64,000 nt of DNA from positions 30,866 through 94,865 of the forward strand of contig CACYWN010000005.1 of NCBI GenBank assembly GCA_902778105.1, in the 5' to 3' direction. A program made the translations under genes and the position numbers. The stretch comes from an uncultured Bacteroidia bacterium (lineage in GTDB: Bacteria; Bacteroidota; Bacteroidia; Bacteroidales; UBA932). The notes under the pieces are model-generated. The model did no database searches and was not told where the DNA came from. It saw only the letters and a list, made by a program, of their open reading frames with translations. Below are positions 16,698-25,780 of this stretch, one piece after another; position 1 is the stretch's first letter, and the number at the start of each line of letters is the position of its first letter.

Positions 16698-17866
16698 AGG
16701 GAGAGTCCGTCAGCGCTGTCACAAATATACACGCCGTACTTGTCGGCCAGGCGCGGGAAATCTTTCAGGTAGGCGCGGGTCACCTCGTCGGCGATCTGAT
16801 CGGCATAGGCGGGGTCGATCAGGGCCATGCAGCACCCCTTGAAGCCGGCACCGGAGAAGCGGCCGCCATAGATGCCTTCGGTCTGGGTCATGATGTCGTA
16901 CAGGCGGATCTGCTCCGGGGCGCCGGATTCCCAGTTGTGGATGCTGCTCCAGCCGGATTCGAAGGAAAGCCGGCCGTACGTGTCGATATCACCCCGCCGC
17001 CAGGCTTCGGCACCTTCCTGCACGCGCTCGAATTCCGTATACCAATGCTCGCAGCGCTTGCGCCACGGCACCGGCAGACGGTCCTTGTAAGTCTCATACA
17101 CTTCGCGCGGTACGTTCCTCGCCGCCGCCTGGTTGAATTTGCCATAGTCCATTCCCGCGAAGGCCTGCAGGGCATAGATCCCGGCACGGAGCTCGTCCAC
17201 GCGCATGTTGTACTTGGACCCGGCCAGGCTGTGCTCGAGCCCCGAGAAGAAGATGGCGATCTTGTACGGCTTCATGTCCGGATGCTGCGGAATGAGTTCA
17301 TACGAACCATTCAAGGTGTCCAGGTACAGGAGATGGTTGGCCTTGCTGAGCACCTCGCAGCTCTGGTCCAGCTTGCCCACCGACACCCCCACATAGTTCA
17401 ACTCCGCATCATACGCCAGGTCAATCAGTTCCTGCTGCTCCAGCCGGATGCCGTTGACCCGGGCCAACGCCGTCAGAAACACAATGGTCACCGCGGCCGA
17501 TGAAGACAGCCCGCCGATGGGCAGCGTACCCTCCAGCACACCGCAGATTCCCACCCTCAGCCGATGCTCGCGCTCAAGGGCGAGGGTGGCGCCGCGGAGG
17601 TAATCGGCCCAGTCCCCCTCCTTCCGGGGCGGCACATTCTCGATATGCCACTGCGCCCGTTTCGGGAACTGCAACGACGAAACCTCCACCACCCCGTTCT
17701 GCTTGGCCGCATAAGCGAAATGGATTCCCTTGTCGATGGCCAGCCCCGTGATCTTCCCGAAGTTATGGTCCGAATGGGCCCCGATCGGGCATATGCGGTA
17801 AGGACAGAACGCGAGGCCGTCATAATCCCTTCCATAAGTCTCGTAAAACCTATCTTCGCAGCGCAT
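16694..17866 (-). CDS. GHMP sugar-1-kinase, galacturonokinase-like
   Basis: A 390-residue galactokinase-family GHMP kinase. Motif 1 reads CPYRICPIGAHSDH rather than the PGRVNLIGEHTDY of galactokinases; the PYRICPxGAHxDH form is what I recall from plant galacturonokinase. Motif 2 LPIGGLSSSAAV (about residue 115) and motif 3 FSGAGFKGCCMAL (about 350) are intact, so it should be active. With the adjoining nucleotidyltransferase it could salvage a free uronic acid into a UDP-sugar for polymer synthesis. Galactokinase or another C1 kinase remains possible. Confidence 0.82.
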   Translation of the reverse strand: MRCEDRFYETYGRDYDGLAFCPYRICPIGAHSDHNFGKITGLAIDKGIHFAYAAKQNGVVEVSSLQFPKRAQWHIENVPPRKEGDWADYLRGATLALEREHRLRVGICGVLEGTLPIGGLSSSAAVTIVFLTALARVNGIRLEQQELIDLAYDAELNYVGVSVGKLDQSCEVLSKANHLLYLDTLNGSYELIPQHPDMKPYKIAIFFSGLEHSLAGSKYNMRVDELRAGIYALQAFAGMDYGKFNQAAARNVPREVYETYKDRLPVPWRKRCEHWYTEFERVQEGAEAWRRGDIDTYGRLSFESGWSSIHNWESGAPEQIRLYDIMTQTEGIYGGRFSGAGFKGCCMALIDPAYADQIADEVTRAYLKDFPRLADKYGVYICDSADGLSL

Positions 17867-17899
17867 AGTTACTGTATTTCCAAAAATGTATAAACAACC

Positions 17900-18964
17900 T
17901 TACCAGCCGATAAACACGGGACGCTCAACGGTCAGGGAACTGACGTAGGATAGCAGACCCGTAGCGGCGTCGCGGGAATAGATCTCGATGGAATCGTTGT
18001 CGCGGCAGGCGACGAGAACGTATTTGCCGTTCGGGGTGATATTGAAATTGCGCGGGTGCGGGCCGGTGGCCTGGTATCCGGCGTAGGCCAGCGTACCGTC
18101 AGAGGCAACGGAGAACACCACCAGGCCGTCGCCCTTGAGACGGAGGCTTGCGTACAGGAACCGGCCGTCCGGGGAGAGGTGGATGTCGGCAGCGCCGCGG
18201 GCGTCCAGCCGGTCGGCCTGGATGACCTGGCGTTCGGTCAGGGAACCGCCGGCATAATCGAACACAGTGATATCGCCGGAGAGTTCGCCGATCACATACA
18301 GGTGCTTCCCGGAAGCGTCGAACAGCAGGTGCCGAGGGCCGTAGTCCGGGTGCAGGGTGGCCGCGCGGCAATAGTTCCGGACACGGCCGGCGACGACGTC
18401 CAGCCGGCCAATCTCGTCGGCGCTGAACTCACTGAACAACAAGTGCTTGCCATCAGGTGTAAAGACAGCGCAATGCGCGTGGGGCGTCCGTTGCCGACCC
18501 AGGTCGGGGCCGCCGACGCCGGTGATCAGCAGCGAGTCCAGCGGGGCGATGCTTCCGTCATCGTGGAGACGGAAAGCCGCGACGGTGCCGCCGGAGTAAT
18601 TGGCAACCGCCAGGACCGTTCCGTCGGTAGACACGTAGCACGGATCCTCACCGTGCGCCGGAGTCCCCGTCGCCTCCTTGTTCAAGAACTCAAATCCATT
18701 ACCGAGCCACTTCCAGGCCCATACTGAGGCAGTGGAATCGGGCATTTCGGAGACAGCGTAGACACGGTTTTCACAGACGGCCAGATAGGACGGATTGGGC
18801 ATTTCCGCCTTCGCTACCGGCCCGTCGCCGACAAATGAACCTGCATTCTGGTCGAACTCGTAAGCATAGAAACCGTCCGAATAGGTGCCGACGAACAGCG
18901 TCATCACGTCGGGACGGCTGCAGGAAGCGAGGATAAGCGCGAGGAGGAAGAAAAAACGTTTCAT
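17900..18964 (-). CDS. Lactonase-family beta-propeller lipoprotein
   Basis: A 354-residue protein of the YbhE/6-phosphogluconolactonase seven-bladed propeller family (repeated motifs such as [57 protein letters not shown]). The N-terminus [15 protein letters not shown] is a lipoprotein signal, so unlike cytoplasmic Pgl it is exported to the periplasm or outer membrane. The TPHAHCAVF stretch carries family-conserved histidines. It overlaps rfbA by 4 bases. A role on lactones of aldonic or uronic acids is possible; the substrate is unknown. Confidence 0.85.
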   Translation of the reverse strand: MKRFFFLLALILASCSRPDVMTLFVGTYSDGFYAYEFDQNAGSFVGDGPVAKAEMPNPSYLAVCENRVYAVSEMPDSTASVWAWKWLGNGFEFLNKEATGTPAHGEDPCYVSTDGTVLAVANYSGGTVAAFRLHDDGSIAPLDSLLITGVGGPDLGRQRTPHAHCAVFTPDGKHLLFSEFSADEIGRLDVVAGRVRNYCRAATLHPDYGPRHLLFDASGKHLYVIGELSGDITVFDYAGGSLTERQVIQADRLDARGAADIHLSPDGRFLYASLRLKGDGLVVFSVASDGTLAYAGYQATGPHPRNFNITPNGKYVLVACRDNDSIEIYSRDAATGLLSYVSSLTVERPVFIGW

Positions 18965-19827
18965 AATAATCCAAGCAGGTATTGTCCGTACTGGTTCTTC
19001 CGCATCGGGAAAGCGACTTCCCGGAGCTTTTCCGGGGTGATCCAGCCGCTGCGCCAGGCAATCTCCTCCAGGCAGGCAATCTTGAGACCCTGCCGCTTCT
19101 CGATGACCTCGATATAGGTCGAAGCCTCCGCGAGGGATTCATGGGTGCCGGTGTCCAGCCAGGCGAAACCGCGGCCGAGGGTCTGGACGAGCAGTTCCCC
19201 GTCGGAGAGGAAGGCCTGGTTCACGGAGGTGATCTCCAGCTCGCCGCGGGCGGAAGGCTTCACCGCCGCCGCCACGTCCACGACCTTGTTGGGATAGAAA
19301 TACAGGCCCGTCACGGCATAGTTGGACTTGGGTTCAGCCGGTTTCTCCTCGATGGAGACGCACTTGCCGTCGGCATCGAATTCCGCCACGCCGTAGCGCT
19401 GCGGATCGGATACCCAGTAACCGAACACTGTGGCAAGGCCACGCTCCGCATCGGTCACCGCCTGCCTGAGCTGGCCTTCGAAGCCGGATCCATGGAAGAT
19501 ATTGTCACCCAGCACCATACAGACCGTGTCATCCCCGATGAACTCCCGGCCGATGATGAAGGCCTGGGCGAGGCCGTCCGGAGACGGCTGCTCGGCATAG
19601 GAGAAGTGCACGCCGTAGTCGGAGCCGTCTCCGAGAAGCCGCTTGAAACCCGGCAGGTCGTACGGGGTGGAGATGATGAGGATGTCCCGGATGCCCGCCA
19701 TCATCAGGACGGAAACCGGATAATAGATCATGGGCTTGTCATAGATGGGCAGGAGCTGCTTGGATACTCCCTTGGTGATGGGATACAGGCGTGTGCCGCT
19801 GCCGCCGGCGAGAACGATTCCTTTCAT
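18961..19827 (-). CDS. rfbA: Glucose-1-phosphate thymidylyltransferase
   Basis: RmlA/RfbA makes dTDP-glucose from glucose 1-phosphate and dTTP, the first step to dTDP-rhamnose. The 288-residue protein has [43 protein letters not shown], and [19 protein letters not shown]. The ATG at 19827 begins MKGIVLAGG; the longer in-frame extension runs through the promoter and is rejected. The partners rfbB, rfbC and rfbD lie about 15 kb away in the glycosyltransferase operon. Confidence 0.96.
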   Translation of the reverse strand: MKGIVLAGGSGTRLYPITKGVSKQLLPIYDKPMIYYPVSVLMMAGIRDILIISTPYDLPGFKRLLGDGSDYGVHFSYAEQPSPDGLAQAFIIGREFIGDDTVCMVLGDNIFHGSGFEGQLRQAVTDAERGLATVFGYWVSDPQRYGVAEFDADGKCVSIEEKPAEPKSNYAVTGLYFYPNKVVDVAAAVKPSARGELEITSVNQAFLSDGELLVQTLGRGFAWLDTGTHESLAEASTYIEVIEKRQGLKIACLEEIAWRSGWITPEKLREVAFPMRKNQYGQYLLGLL

Positions 19828-19846
19828 AATTGATGCATAAAACAAA

Positions 19847-19854
19847 CAAATATA
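19847..19854 (-). promoter_or_regulatory. -7 promoter element (TATATTTG) for rfbA
   Basis: Minus strand TATATTTG fits TAnnTTTG and lies 19 bases before the rfbA ATG. It is back-to-back with the divergent wcaJ-like promoter. No clear -33 TTTG. Confidence 0.45.
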
Positions 19855-19865
19855 TGAAAAATTAG

Positions 19866-19873
19866 TAACTTTG
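19866..19873 (+). promoter_or_regulatory. -7 promoter element (TAACTTTG) for the WcaJ-like gene
   Basis: TAACTTTG fits TAnnTTTG and ends 21 bases before the ATG at 19895, giving a short leader. No TTTG at the expected -33 distance. Confidence 0.5.
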
Positions 19874-19894
19874 CCTTGCGCTGAACCCGTTTTT

Positions 19895-21322
19895 ATGCTG
19901 AGCATCATCAAGACCGCCACCAAGGAGTCCCTTTTCTACAAGTTTCCGACGCTTGTAGGCGAGATTGCCATCCAGTGCGGCGTCCTGTCCTACCTCCTGT
20001 ACGGGACGGAGATGGTGCGCGAGAAAAACCTGGCCATCTATGAGAAAACGGGGGCATGGTTCCTCCTCGTGGTCAGTTGCCTCCTCACCGCCTGGATCCT
20101 GGGCATCAAGGTGAGCGAACGCGGCCGGTCCGCCGTGAACATCGCGAACCGCGCCATCCTGAGCGCCGCCCTGACCTTCATCCTGTACAACGGCTTGATG
20201 GCCATTATATACGAGCTCGTCCTTCAGGGCAAGCTCCTGGGCCTGCAAGCGCTCCTGACGGGCTTCCTGTACGTGGTCTGGGTGCTTTTCGTCCGTGCAC
20301 TCATCGGCCGCTTCCGCCGGAAGGGTGCCAACAACTACACGGTGGTTATGGTAGGTTCAGAGCCCAACATGCTGCAGGTCTGCCAGTTCCTGACCGGTTC
20401 CTATACGGACAAGGGCTACAAGGTCCTGGGCATGTTCACCGACAAACCTTGGGAGATTCCCGCCGGTGTCTTTTGCCTGGGCGCTCCGGAAGACGCCCTC
20501 TCTTACATCGACATGCACCGCGACTTCGTGAAGGAGGTCTTCTGCAGCCTCAACCCCGCCACCCAGACGGAATTCGTCAACCGCCTGGTTGCCACCTGTG
20601 AAAGCCACATGGTCCGGTTCACATACGTCCCGGGCATGGAAGGCTACCCCAAACGGAAGATGAACATCTCCCAGTTGGGTTCCGTCAATGTCATCAGCCT
20701 CCATGAGGAACCGCTGAACACACCGCTGGCGAAGCTCATCAAGCGGTCGGCGGACATCTTCTTTTCCGGTCTGTTCCTCATCACCCTTTTCCCGCTGGTC
20801 TGGCTCGTCTGCGCCATCGGCATCAAACTGTCCTCCCCCGGCCCGGTATTCTTCAAGCAGAAGCGTACGGGGTACGAGGGCAAGGAATTCTGGTGCTACA
20901 AGTTCCGGTCGATGCACCCGAGCGCCGACGCCGATACCAAACAGGCCGTCAAGGGCGACAGCCGGGTGTTCCCGTTCGGGGAATTCCTCCGGAAGAGTTC
21001 CATCGACGAACTTCCGCAGTTCATCAACGTCTTCCGCGGGGACATGTCCATCATCGGCCCCCGCCCCCACATGGTCCACCATACCGACATCTACTCCGAA
21101 CTCATCGGCGACTACATGATCCGCCACCTGGCCAAGCCTGGCATCACGGGATGGGCGCAGGTGAACGGTTGCCGCGGGGAAACCCGCGAACTGTCGGAGA
21201 TGAAGGACCGCGTGGAAAAGGACATCTGGTACATCGAGCACTGGTCTGTGGAACTGGACGTTTCCATCTTCTTCATGACCATCTGGCAGCTCCTCCGCCA
21301 CACTGACCAGAAAGCCTATTAG
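19895..21322 (+). CDS. Polyprenyl-phosphate glycosylphosphotransferase (WcaJ-like initiating transferase)
   Basis: Transfers a sugar-1-phosphate to undecaprenyl phosphate and starts the exopolysaccharide repeat unit at the inner membrane. The 475-residue protein has four N-terminal membrane helices, a CoA-binding-like domain ([13 protein letters not shown]), a fifth hydrophobic segment near 290, and the C-terminal transferase with [44 protein letters not shown] and [12 protein letters not shown]. This full-length WcaJ architecture usually transfers glucose or galactose phosphate. The ATG at 19895 is preferred over an upstream TTG inside the promoter. Confidence 0.94.
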   Translation: MLSIIKTATKESLFYKFPTLVGEIAIQCGVLSYLLYGTEMVREKNLAIYEKTGAWFLLVVSCLLTAWILGIKVSERGRSAVNIANRAILSAALTFILYNGLMAIIYELVLQGKLLGLQALLTGFLYVVWVLFVRALIGRFRRKGANNYTVVMVGSEPNMLQVCQFLTGSYTDKGYKVLGMFTDKPWEIPAGVFCLGAPEDALSYIDMHRDFVKEVFCSLNPATQTEFVNRLVATCESHMVRFTYVPGMEGYPKRKMNISQLGSVNVISLHEEPLNTPLAKLIKRSADIFFSGLFLITLFPLVWLVCAIGIKLSSPGPVFFKQKRTGYEGKEFWCYKFRSMHPSADADTKQAVKGDSRVFPFGEFLRKSSIDELPQFINVFRGDMSIIGPRPHMVHHTDIYSELIGDYMIRHLAKPGITGWAQVNGCRGETRELSEMKDRVEKDIWYIEHWSVELDVSIFFMTIWQLLRHTDQKAY

Positions 21323-21326
21323 CCCC

Positions 21327-22046
21327 ATGAGAATCAGAGATTTGAACCTGGTCCGATCCCGCGCGGAGATGGCCTCCTGGCCGGAAGGAAAATTCCTCAT
21401 CGACACCATCAACGCGCACTCCTTCGTCCTTGCCCGGAACGACGAGGCCTTCGAAAGCGCCCTCCTGGATGCCGACGCCCTCCTGCCTGACGGGATCAGC
21501 ATCGTGAAGGCCTGCCGGTGGCTCCAATGCGAAAACGCGCCGGACGAAAAGATCGCCGGCGCGGACTTGTTCGCGTATGAGATGGAAAAGTTGAACGGGA
21601 AGGGTGGAACCTGCTTCTTCCTGGGCAGCACCCCGGAAACCTTGGCCCTCATCGAGAAGAAGGCGGCGAAAGTCTATCCGAACATCACGGTCAAGTCCTA
21701 CTCCCCTCCCTTCTCGGCCAGTTTCAGCCGCAGTGAGAGCCAGGCGATGGTCGATGCCGTGAATGCGGTGGACCCGGACCTCCTCTGGGTGGGCATGACG
21801 GCCCCCAAGCAGGAAAAATGGCTCTATGACCATTGGCACGAACTGGACATCCACTGTCACACCGGTGCCATCGGGGCCGTCTTCGATTTCTTCGCCGGTA
21901 CGGTCTCCCGCGCCCCCCAGGGCTGGATCAGGCTCGGTCTCGAGTGGCTGTACCGCCTTATCAAAGAACCGCGCCGCACATGGCGGCGCTATCTGGTGAA
22001 CAATCCGGTCTTCCTCTGGCTCGTCCTGAAGGAAAAGCTCTCCTAA
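21327..22046 (+). CDS. WecG/TagA/CpsF family glycosyltransferase
   Basis: A 239-residue GT26 enzyme of the type that adds the second sugar (for example ManNAc, ManNAcA or glucose) to the polyprenyl-linked first sugar. Recognised by INAHSFVLA, LLPDGISIVKA, FFLGSTPETLALIE, DLLWVGMTAPKQEKWLYD and GAVFDFFAGTVSRAPQG. It starts 4 bases after the WcaJ-like gene ends, forming a two-gene initiation unit transcribed away from rfbA and towards gmhA. It ends in a palindromic repeat. Confidence 0.93.
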   Translation: MRIRDLNLVRSRAEMASWPEGKFLIDTINAHSFVLARNDEAFESALLDADALLPDGISIVKACRWLQCENAPDEKIAGADLFAYEMEKLNGKGGTCFFLGSTPETLALIEKKAAKVYPNITVKSYSPPFSASFSRSESQAMVDAVNAVDPDLLWVGMTAPKQEKWLYDHWHELDIHCHTGAIGAVFDFFAGTVSRAPQGWIRLGLEWLYRLIKEPRRTWRRYLVNNPVFLWLVLKEKLS

Positions 22047-22057
22047 CCTTTTTTACT

Positions 22058-22169
22058 TTGTGGCGCCTAAATGCTTCACTGTCAGTGATTTGAATAGGTA
22101 TGCCCTGTGCATCTAAACACAGGGCATACCACCTTTTTCGTCTGATTACCAATCACTTAAGCGCCACAA
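22058..22169. repeat. Palindromic intergenic repeat, copy A
   Basis: Nested inverted repeats between convergent tagA-like and gmhA. Outer arms are TTGTGGCGC (22058-22066) and GCGCCACAA (22161-22169); the inner hairpin is GGTATGCCCTGTG (22097-22109) with CACAGGGCATACC (22118-22130) around 8 bases. Inner arms and most of the outer arm recur in copy B at 53640-53751. On the plus strand the inner hairpin is followed by CCTTTTT, so it can also work as a terminator. Confidence 0.75.
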
Positions 22170-22225
22170 GAAAACACTCGCTGCAGGTTTTCGCTCCACT
22201 TCGTTCCGCGTTTTGCCCGGAAGAA

Positions 22226-22807
22226 CTACGCAAACAGTTCCTGCTCCACGATGTAGCAGAGGATGTGCCCGATGAGCGTCTGGCACTCCTGGATGCGGGG
22301 CGTTACCGTGGATGGAACGTGGATGACGTAGTCGTAATCGTCCATCGGACAAGGATTTGCGCCGACGATGGCAACGGAAGTGATGCCCTTGGCGCGGCAG
22401 GCGGCCAGGGCGTTCACGAGGTTCGGTGACTTGCCGGACGTGGATATCCCGATAAACACATCGCCCGGGCATCCCTGGGCTTCCACCTGGCGGGCGAAGA
22501 GCCGGTCGAAACCGTAGTCGTTGCCCACGGCCGTGATGATGGAGGTGTCGGTGGAGAGGGACAGGGCTGCAAGGCCGGGCCGGTCGAAAGTGAACTTGTT
22601 CACCAGTTCCCCGGCCATGTGCTGCGCATCGGCCGCACTGCCGCCGTTGCCGGCCCAGAGCGTCTTGTGGCCGGCCTTGTAGGCCTCCACCACAACTCCG
22701 GCGATCCGGGCGATCCGGCTCATCAGGGCTTCATCGGAGAGGAGCATCTGCTTGGTGCGGACGGATTCCTCGATGTGTAAACGGATATCACGCAAAAACT
22801 TATCCAT
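22226..22807 (-). CDS. gmhA: SIS-domain phosphosugar isomerase, GmhA family (sedoheptulose-7-phosphate isomerase)
   Basis: A 193-residue single-SIS protein with the GmhA layout: WAGNGGSAADAQHMAGELV, the FTFDRPGLAALSLSTDTS loop, NDYGFDRLFARQV, GISTSGKSPNLVNAL, and QECQTLIGHILCYIVE with Zn-ligand-like Glu/His. GmhA converts sedoheptulose 7-phosphate to heptose 7-phosphate for ADP- or GDP-heptose. It is the last gene of the long minus-strand operon. No dedicated heptose kinase is obvious in the window unless it is the fusion at 7780-8943. Confidence 0.9.
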   Translation of the reverse strand: MDKFLRDIRLHIEESVRTKQMLLSDEALMSRIARIAGVVVEAYKAGHKTLWAGNGGSAADAQHMAGELVNKFTFDRPGLAALSLSTDTSIITAVGNDYGFDRLFARQVEAQGCPGDVFIGISTSGKSPNLVNALAACRAKGITSVAIVGANPCPMDDYDYVIHVPSTVTPRIQECQTLIGHILCYIVEQELFA

Positions 22808-22813
22808 GGTTCT

Positions 22814-23704
22814 TCATTTGATGGTTGTCACTTCATAGGGGTGGAGGCAGGCCTGATGCGCCGCCTCGCGGCAAATCTTCGCCACTTCCTCCGGGACCGA
22901 GGCAGGACGATAGGGATTCTCCCGGACATCCTGGCCGGAAAAGGTCTCGAACCAGACACAGGCAGCCAGGAATCGGCCATATGTCAATTCCAGATGCAGT
23001 CCGTCGCGGTTGAGTTTGTCGCCCAGACGGGTCCGGGCGTTCTGGACGGCCGTGCCGGCAGGGATGACGATCCGGATGCCGCACGCCTCTACCGCCCGTT
23101 TCACGGCATCCATAATGGCCTCATACATAGCCTGTTGGTCATTGCCATAATTGGCAAAGGCCTCGTGGGTGGAGTTCGCCGGATAGGCCCAGGTCTGATG
23201 GAAGACGATCTCCGCGTCGGACCGCTCTCCAATCCAGGTCATCAGGTCGGGAAGATACGGGAAATAGGTATCATACAGGCCTGACAGGTCGCTCGCTTGC
23301 TGAAGGGAAATAAAGTCCCAAGGCTCATCCTGAACGCCCTGCAGCAGCGTCTGGGTCTCCAAGGTGGCACTCCCTTTATCCGTGCGTTTGAAATAGCGGT
23401 ATTCCGGACTTCCGGCCACGGCCCGCTTCCAATGATGGACGAGGTAACTTCCCGGTGCAGAGACATTTCCGATGACGGCGGGAATGCCGGCTTCGTGGAA
23501 AAGTTCCCACAGATTCTGCTCCACGGCATCGGAGGAGAAACTGTTGCCGATGGCCAGGATCCGGAGGGTGTCCGGAGGTGTCGGGGCGGGCGGATCCGGA
23601 GTAGGATTGTCCGGAATAACCGGGTCATCCTGGACAGGAACGTCCGGCCTCGAACAACTGCAGAGGATGGGCAGTAACAGCAGGATGGACAGGAGTTTTC
23701 TCAT
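22814..23704 (-). CDS. DUF4886 family lipoprotein (SGNH-hydrolase-like)
   Basis: A 296-residue exported protein: lipoprotein signal MRKLLSILLLLPILCSC, a Pro/Asp-rich linker (residues 20-45), then a DUF4886 domain. ILAIGNSFSSDAVEQN resembles SGNH block I with the nucleophilic Ser, ISLQQASD block III, and DGLHLELTYGRFLAA the Asp-x-x-His of block V. Such folds often deacetylate glycans; here it may remove acyl groups from the exopolysaccharide, which is inference. It overlaps the upstream glycosyltransferase gene by 4 bases. Confidence 0.85.
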   Translation of the reverse strand: MRKLLSILLLLPILCSCSRPDVPVQDDPVIPDNPTPDPPAPTPPDTLRILAIGNSFSSDAVEQNLWELFHEAGIPAVIGNVSAPGSYLVHHWKRAVAGSPEYRYFKRTDKGSATLETQTLLQGVQDEPWDFISLQQASDLSGLYDTYFPYLPDLMTWIGERSDAEIVFHQTWAYPANSTHEAFANYGNDQQAMYEAIMDAVKRAVEACGIRIVIPAGTAVQNARTRLGDKLNRDGLHLELTYGRFLAACVWFETFSGQDVRENPYRPASVPEEVAKICREAAHQACLHPYEVTTIK

Positions 23705-24699
23705 CGTAATCCCTTCAAAAGAGTCGAGAAACAGGTGGCGAACCGGTCCGGATGCAGGTTATCCCGCAGGGTCAGGGACCGCCCGTCAGGGAATCCGTCC
23801 AGCAGGGAGGAAAGGTATTCGGTCATCATGGGAACATCCATAGGATCAACGTCATAGCCGTTGAAACTGACGCGGACGAGGGCGGATGAGCCGGCCTTCC
23901 GGGACACGATGACCTTGGCTCCGGCCATCAACGCCTCCCCCGTCACGGCACCGTAAGCTTCCTGCGTGCTGGGGAGCACGAGGATGTCGATCAGGTTGTA
24001 CCAGGCGAGTAGCTCATCGCCGGACAGCATTCCGGTGAAAAGGGCCTCTGGGGCCATGGCCTCCAGGGACGCCCGGTCCGGTCCATCGCCGATGATTACG
24101 AGCGTCGCCCGATCCTTCAAAGGTTCGAAGGCGCGGATCAGGGTCGGGACATTCTTCAGCCCCACCAGCCGGCCAACGAAGGCGACAACAGGCTTTTCCG
24201 AAGGTCTCATCCGCTCTGACAAGGGCAAGACACGCTCGAGTTCCGGACGGATGCGTCGCTCGTCGGCCAGGATGGGCATCACCAGGCCTTTCCCGTAATG
24301 CTTCCGGTACCATTCTGCCACCTCCGGGCTGTGTAGGATGATGTTGTCCAGCCATTTGGGAACGATCCGGCGGGCCAGGTGGTGCTTCCACCCGAAGTCG
24401 TGGCCCTGGATCATGTCCATGCTGCAGTCACAGAAGGATACCACTTTGAATCCCAAACTTTTACGAAGCCATAACGCCAGGATGGCCGCCGCGGAAAACT
24501 CCGGGACGAAGACAATCCTGGGCCGCGCCTGACGGAAGAGTGCCGGCAAGGTCCGCAGGGACCAGGGACGCACGTCCAGCCCGGGGACTCCTTCCCGGAC
24601 TTCCTCGAAGCAGATGACACAGTCCAGCTCCTGCGCCAGGGAGCGGTACAGGTCCATCCGGTAAGGGGCCGGCATATTCGACAGGTACAGGTTAGGCAT
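23701..24699 (-). CDS. Family 4-type glycosyltransferase
   Basis: A 332-residue GT-B enzyme: SNMPAPYRMDLYRSLAQEL at the N-terminus, VAFVGRLVGLKNVPTLIRAF and VIIGDGPDRASLEAMA in the nucleotide-sugar half, and STQEAYGAVTGEALMAGAKVIVS, the ExxxxxxxE region of GT4. It acts on the cytoplasmic side of the membrane, adding one sugar of the repeat unit; donor and acceptor cannot be told. The ATG at 24699 overlaps the upstream stop by 8 bases (ATGCCTAA), a junction type repeated in this operon. Confidence 0.9.
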   Translation of the reverse strand: MPNLYLSNMPAPYRMDLYRSLAQELDCVICFEEVREGVPGLDVRPWSLRTLPALFRQARPRIVFVPEFSAAAILALWLRKSLGFKVVSFCDCSMDMIQGHDFGWKHHLARRIVPKWLDNIILHSPEVAEWYRKHYGKGLVMPILADERRIRPELERVLPLSERMRPSEKPVVAFVGRLVGLKNVPTLIRAFEPLKDRATLVIIGDGPDRASLEAMAPEALFTGMLSGDELLAWYNLIDILVLPSTQEAYGAVTGEALMAGAKVIVSRKAGSSALVRVSFNGYDVDPMDVPMMTEYLSSLLDGFPDGRSLTLRDNLHPDRFATCFSTLLKGLR

Positions 24700-25780
24700 C
24701 GAGTTCTTGCTGTAGGATGCCGACCAGGCGGGATTCGAAGACATCGGCCGTAAACGCTTCCAGGAAGCGTCGATGGCCACACGCTCCCATCTCTTTTCTC
24801 AGACTACTGTCCATCAATAGCTTGCGGATGGCATCCGCCACGGATTGCGGGTCATGGACCGGGCAGATGAAACCATTTTCCCCATCCCGGACGATATCGG
24901 GGATGGCCCCTTCATCCGTCGTGACGACAGGCAGTCCGGCCGCCATCGCTTCCAGCAACACCAGCGGGAAGCAGTCCAACCAGGAAGGGAACACGAAGAC
25001 GTCGGCGCCGGACAGGGCGGACCACTTGTCCGCGCCGTATTTCGGGCCGGCATAACGGACCCGGCCATCCAGGCCTTTTTCGTGTATCTCCGCATCCAAC
25101 GAGGCCGCCGAATAATCTTCCGTCTCCTTCCCGACCAGTTCGCAGTCAAAGTCAAGTCCTTCATCCTGAAGGATTTTGAAGGCATCCAGCAGGACCGGAA
25201 CGCCCTTGGAGCGGATCAGGTTAGACAGGAAAAGCAGGCGGGGACGCACAGGCTCATCGCTCTGGGGAATCACCGGCACAGCGATGCCGTTCGCGCAGTA
25301 AGACACCCGCTCTGCGGGGACATACTTCTGCATATCGGGATACAACCGAGGTGAGAGCAAAATGACACGCGCTCGACGGAACAGACGATGGTACAGGAAG
25401 TTATCCAGTAACCGCCCCTGCCGCTCCGCCACGCCTTTGTTGTGGAAATGCAGCACGACCTTCGCTCTCTCCACGCAGCGTTTTACCAGCACATCTTTCA
25501 GCAGGCCAGGCATCGTCGACGAAGGCGTAAGGTACACCAGGTCCGGCTTCCATTCGCGGACTTCCTTCCGCACCTGACAAAGCAGGCGGAAGAGGACCGT
25601 CAGTTTCTTCCAGGCAAAACGGCCGACCTCCTCGATGGACTGCGAGGCGGAAAGGTTGACATACCGCGTCTCGAAGGCCTCGTTCACCCGGGCGCTTTTC
25701 CGGATCAGACGGCCCATCTCCGCCGCCCCGTGACAGGGAGGCGGGAGGTGCAGGACAAACAGGACCTTCGGCTTACTCAT
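24692..25780 (-). CDS. Family 4 glycosyltransferase
   Basis: A 362-residue GT4 enzyme starting MSKPKVLFVLHLPPPCHGAAEM. The Rossmann-like C-terminal half has LLFLSNLIRSKGVPVLLDAF, VFVFPSWLDCFPLVLLEAMAAGLPVV (Glu pair of GT4) and DGENGFICPVHD. Probably adds a residue to the lipid-linked repeat unit. The start at 25780 overlaps the stop of the beta-helix gene by 8 bases (ATGAGTAA), preferred over an in-frame GTG or ATG further upstream. Confidence 0.92.
   Translation of the reverse strand: MSKPKVLFVLHLPPPCHGAAEMGRLIRKSARVNEAFETRYVNLSASQSIEEVGRFAWKKLTVLFRLLCQVRKEVREWKPDLVYLTPSSTMPGLLKDVLVKRCVERAKVVLHFHNKGVAERQGRLLDNFLYHRLFRRARVILLSPRLYPDMQKYVPAERVSYCANGIAVPVIPQSDEPVRPRLLFLSNLIRSKGVPVLLDAFKILQDEGLDFDCELVGKETEDYSAASLDAEIHEKGLDGRVRYAGPKYGADKWSALSGADVFVFPSWLDCFPLVLLEAMAAGLPVVTTDEGAIPDIVRDGENGFICPVHDPQSVADAIRKLLMDSSLRKEMGACGHRRFLEAFTADVFESRLVGILQQELDA

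Noticed and set aside
22097-22130. CRISPR repeat or riboswitch at the palindromic element
   Set aside because: There is no array of regularly spaced copies, and the element lies at the 3' ends of two convergent genes rather than in a leader.
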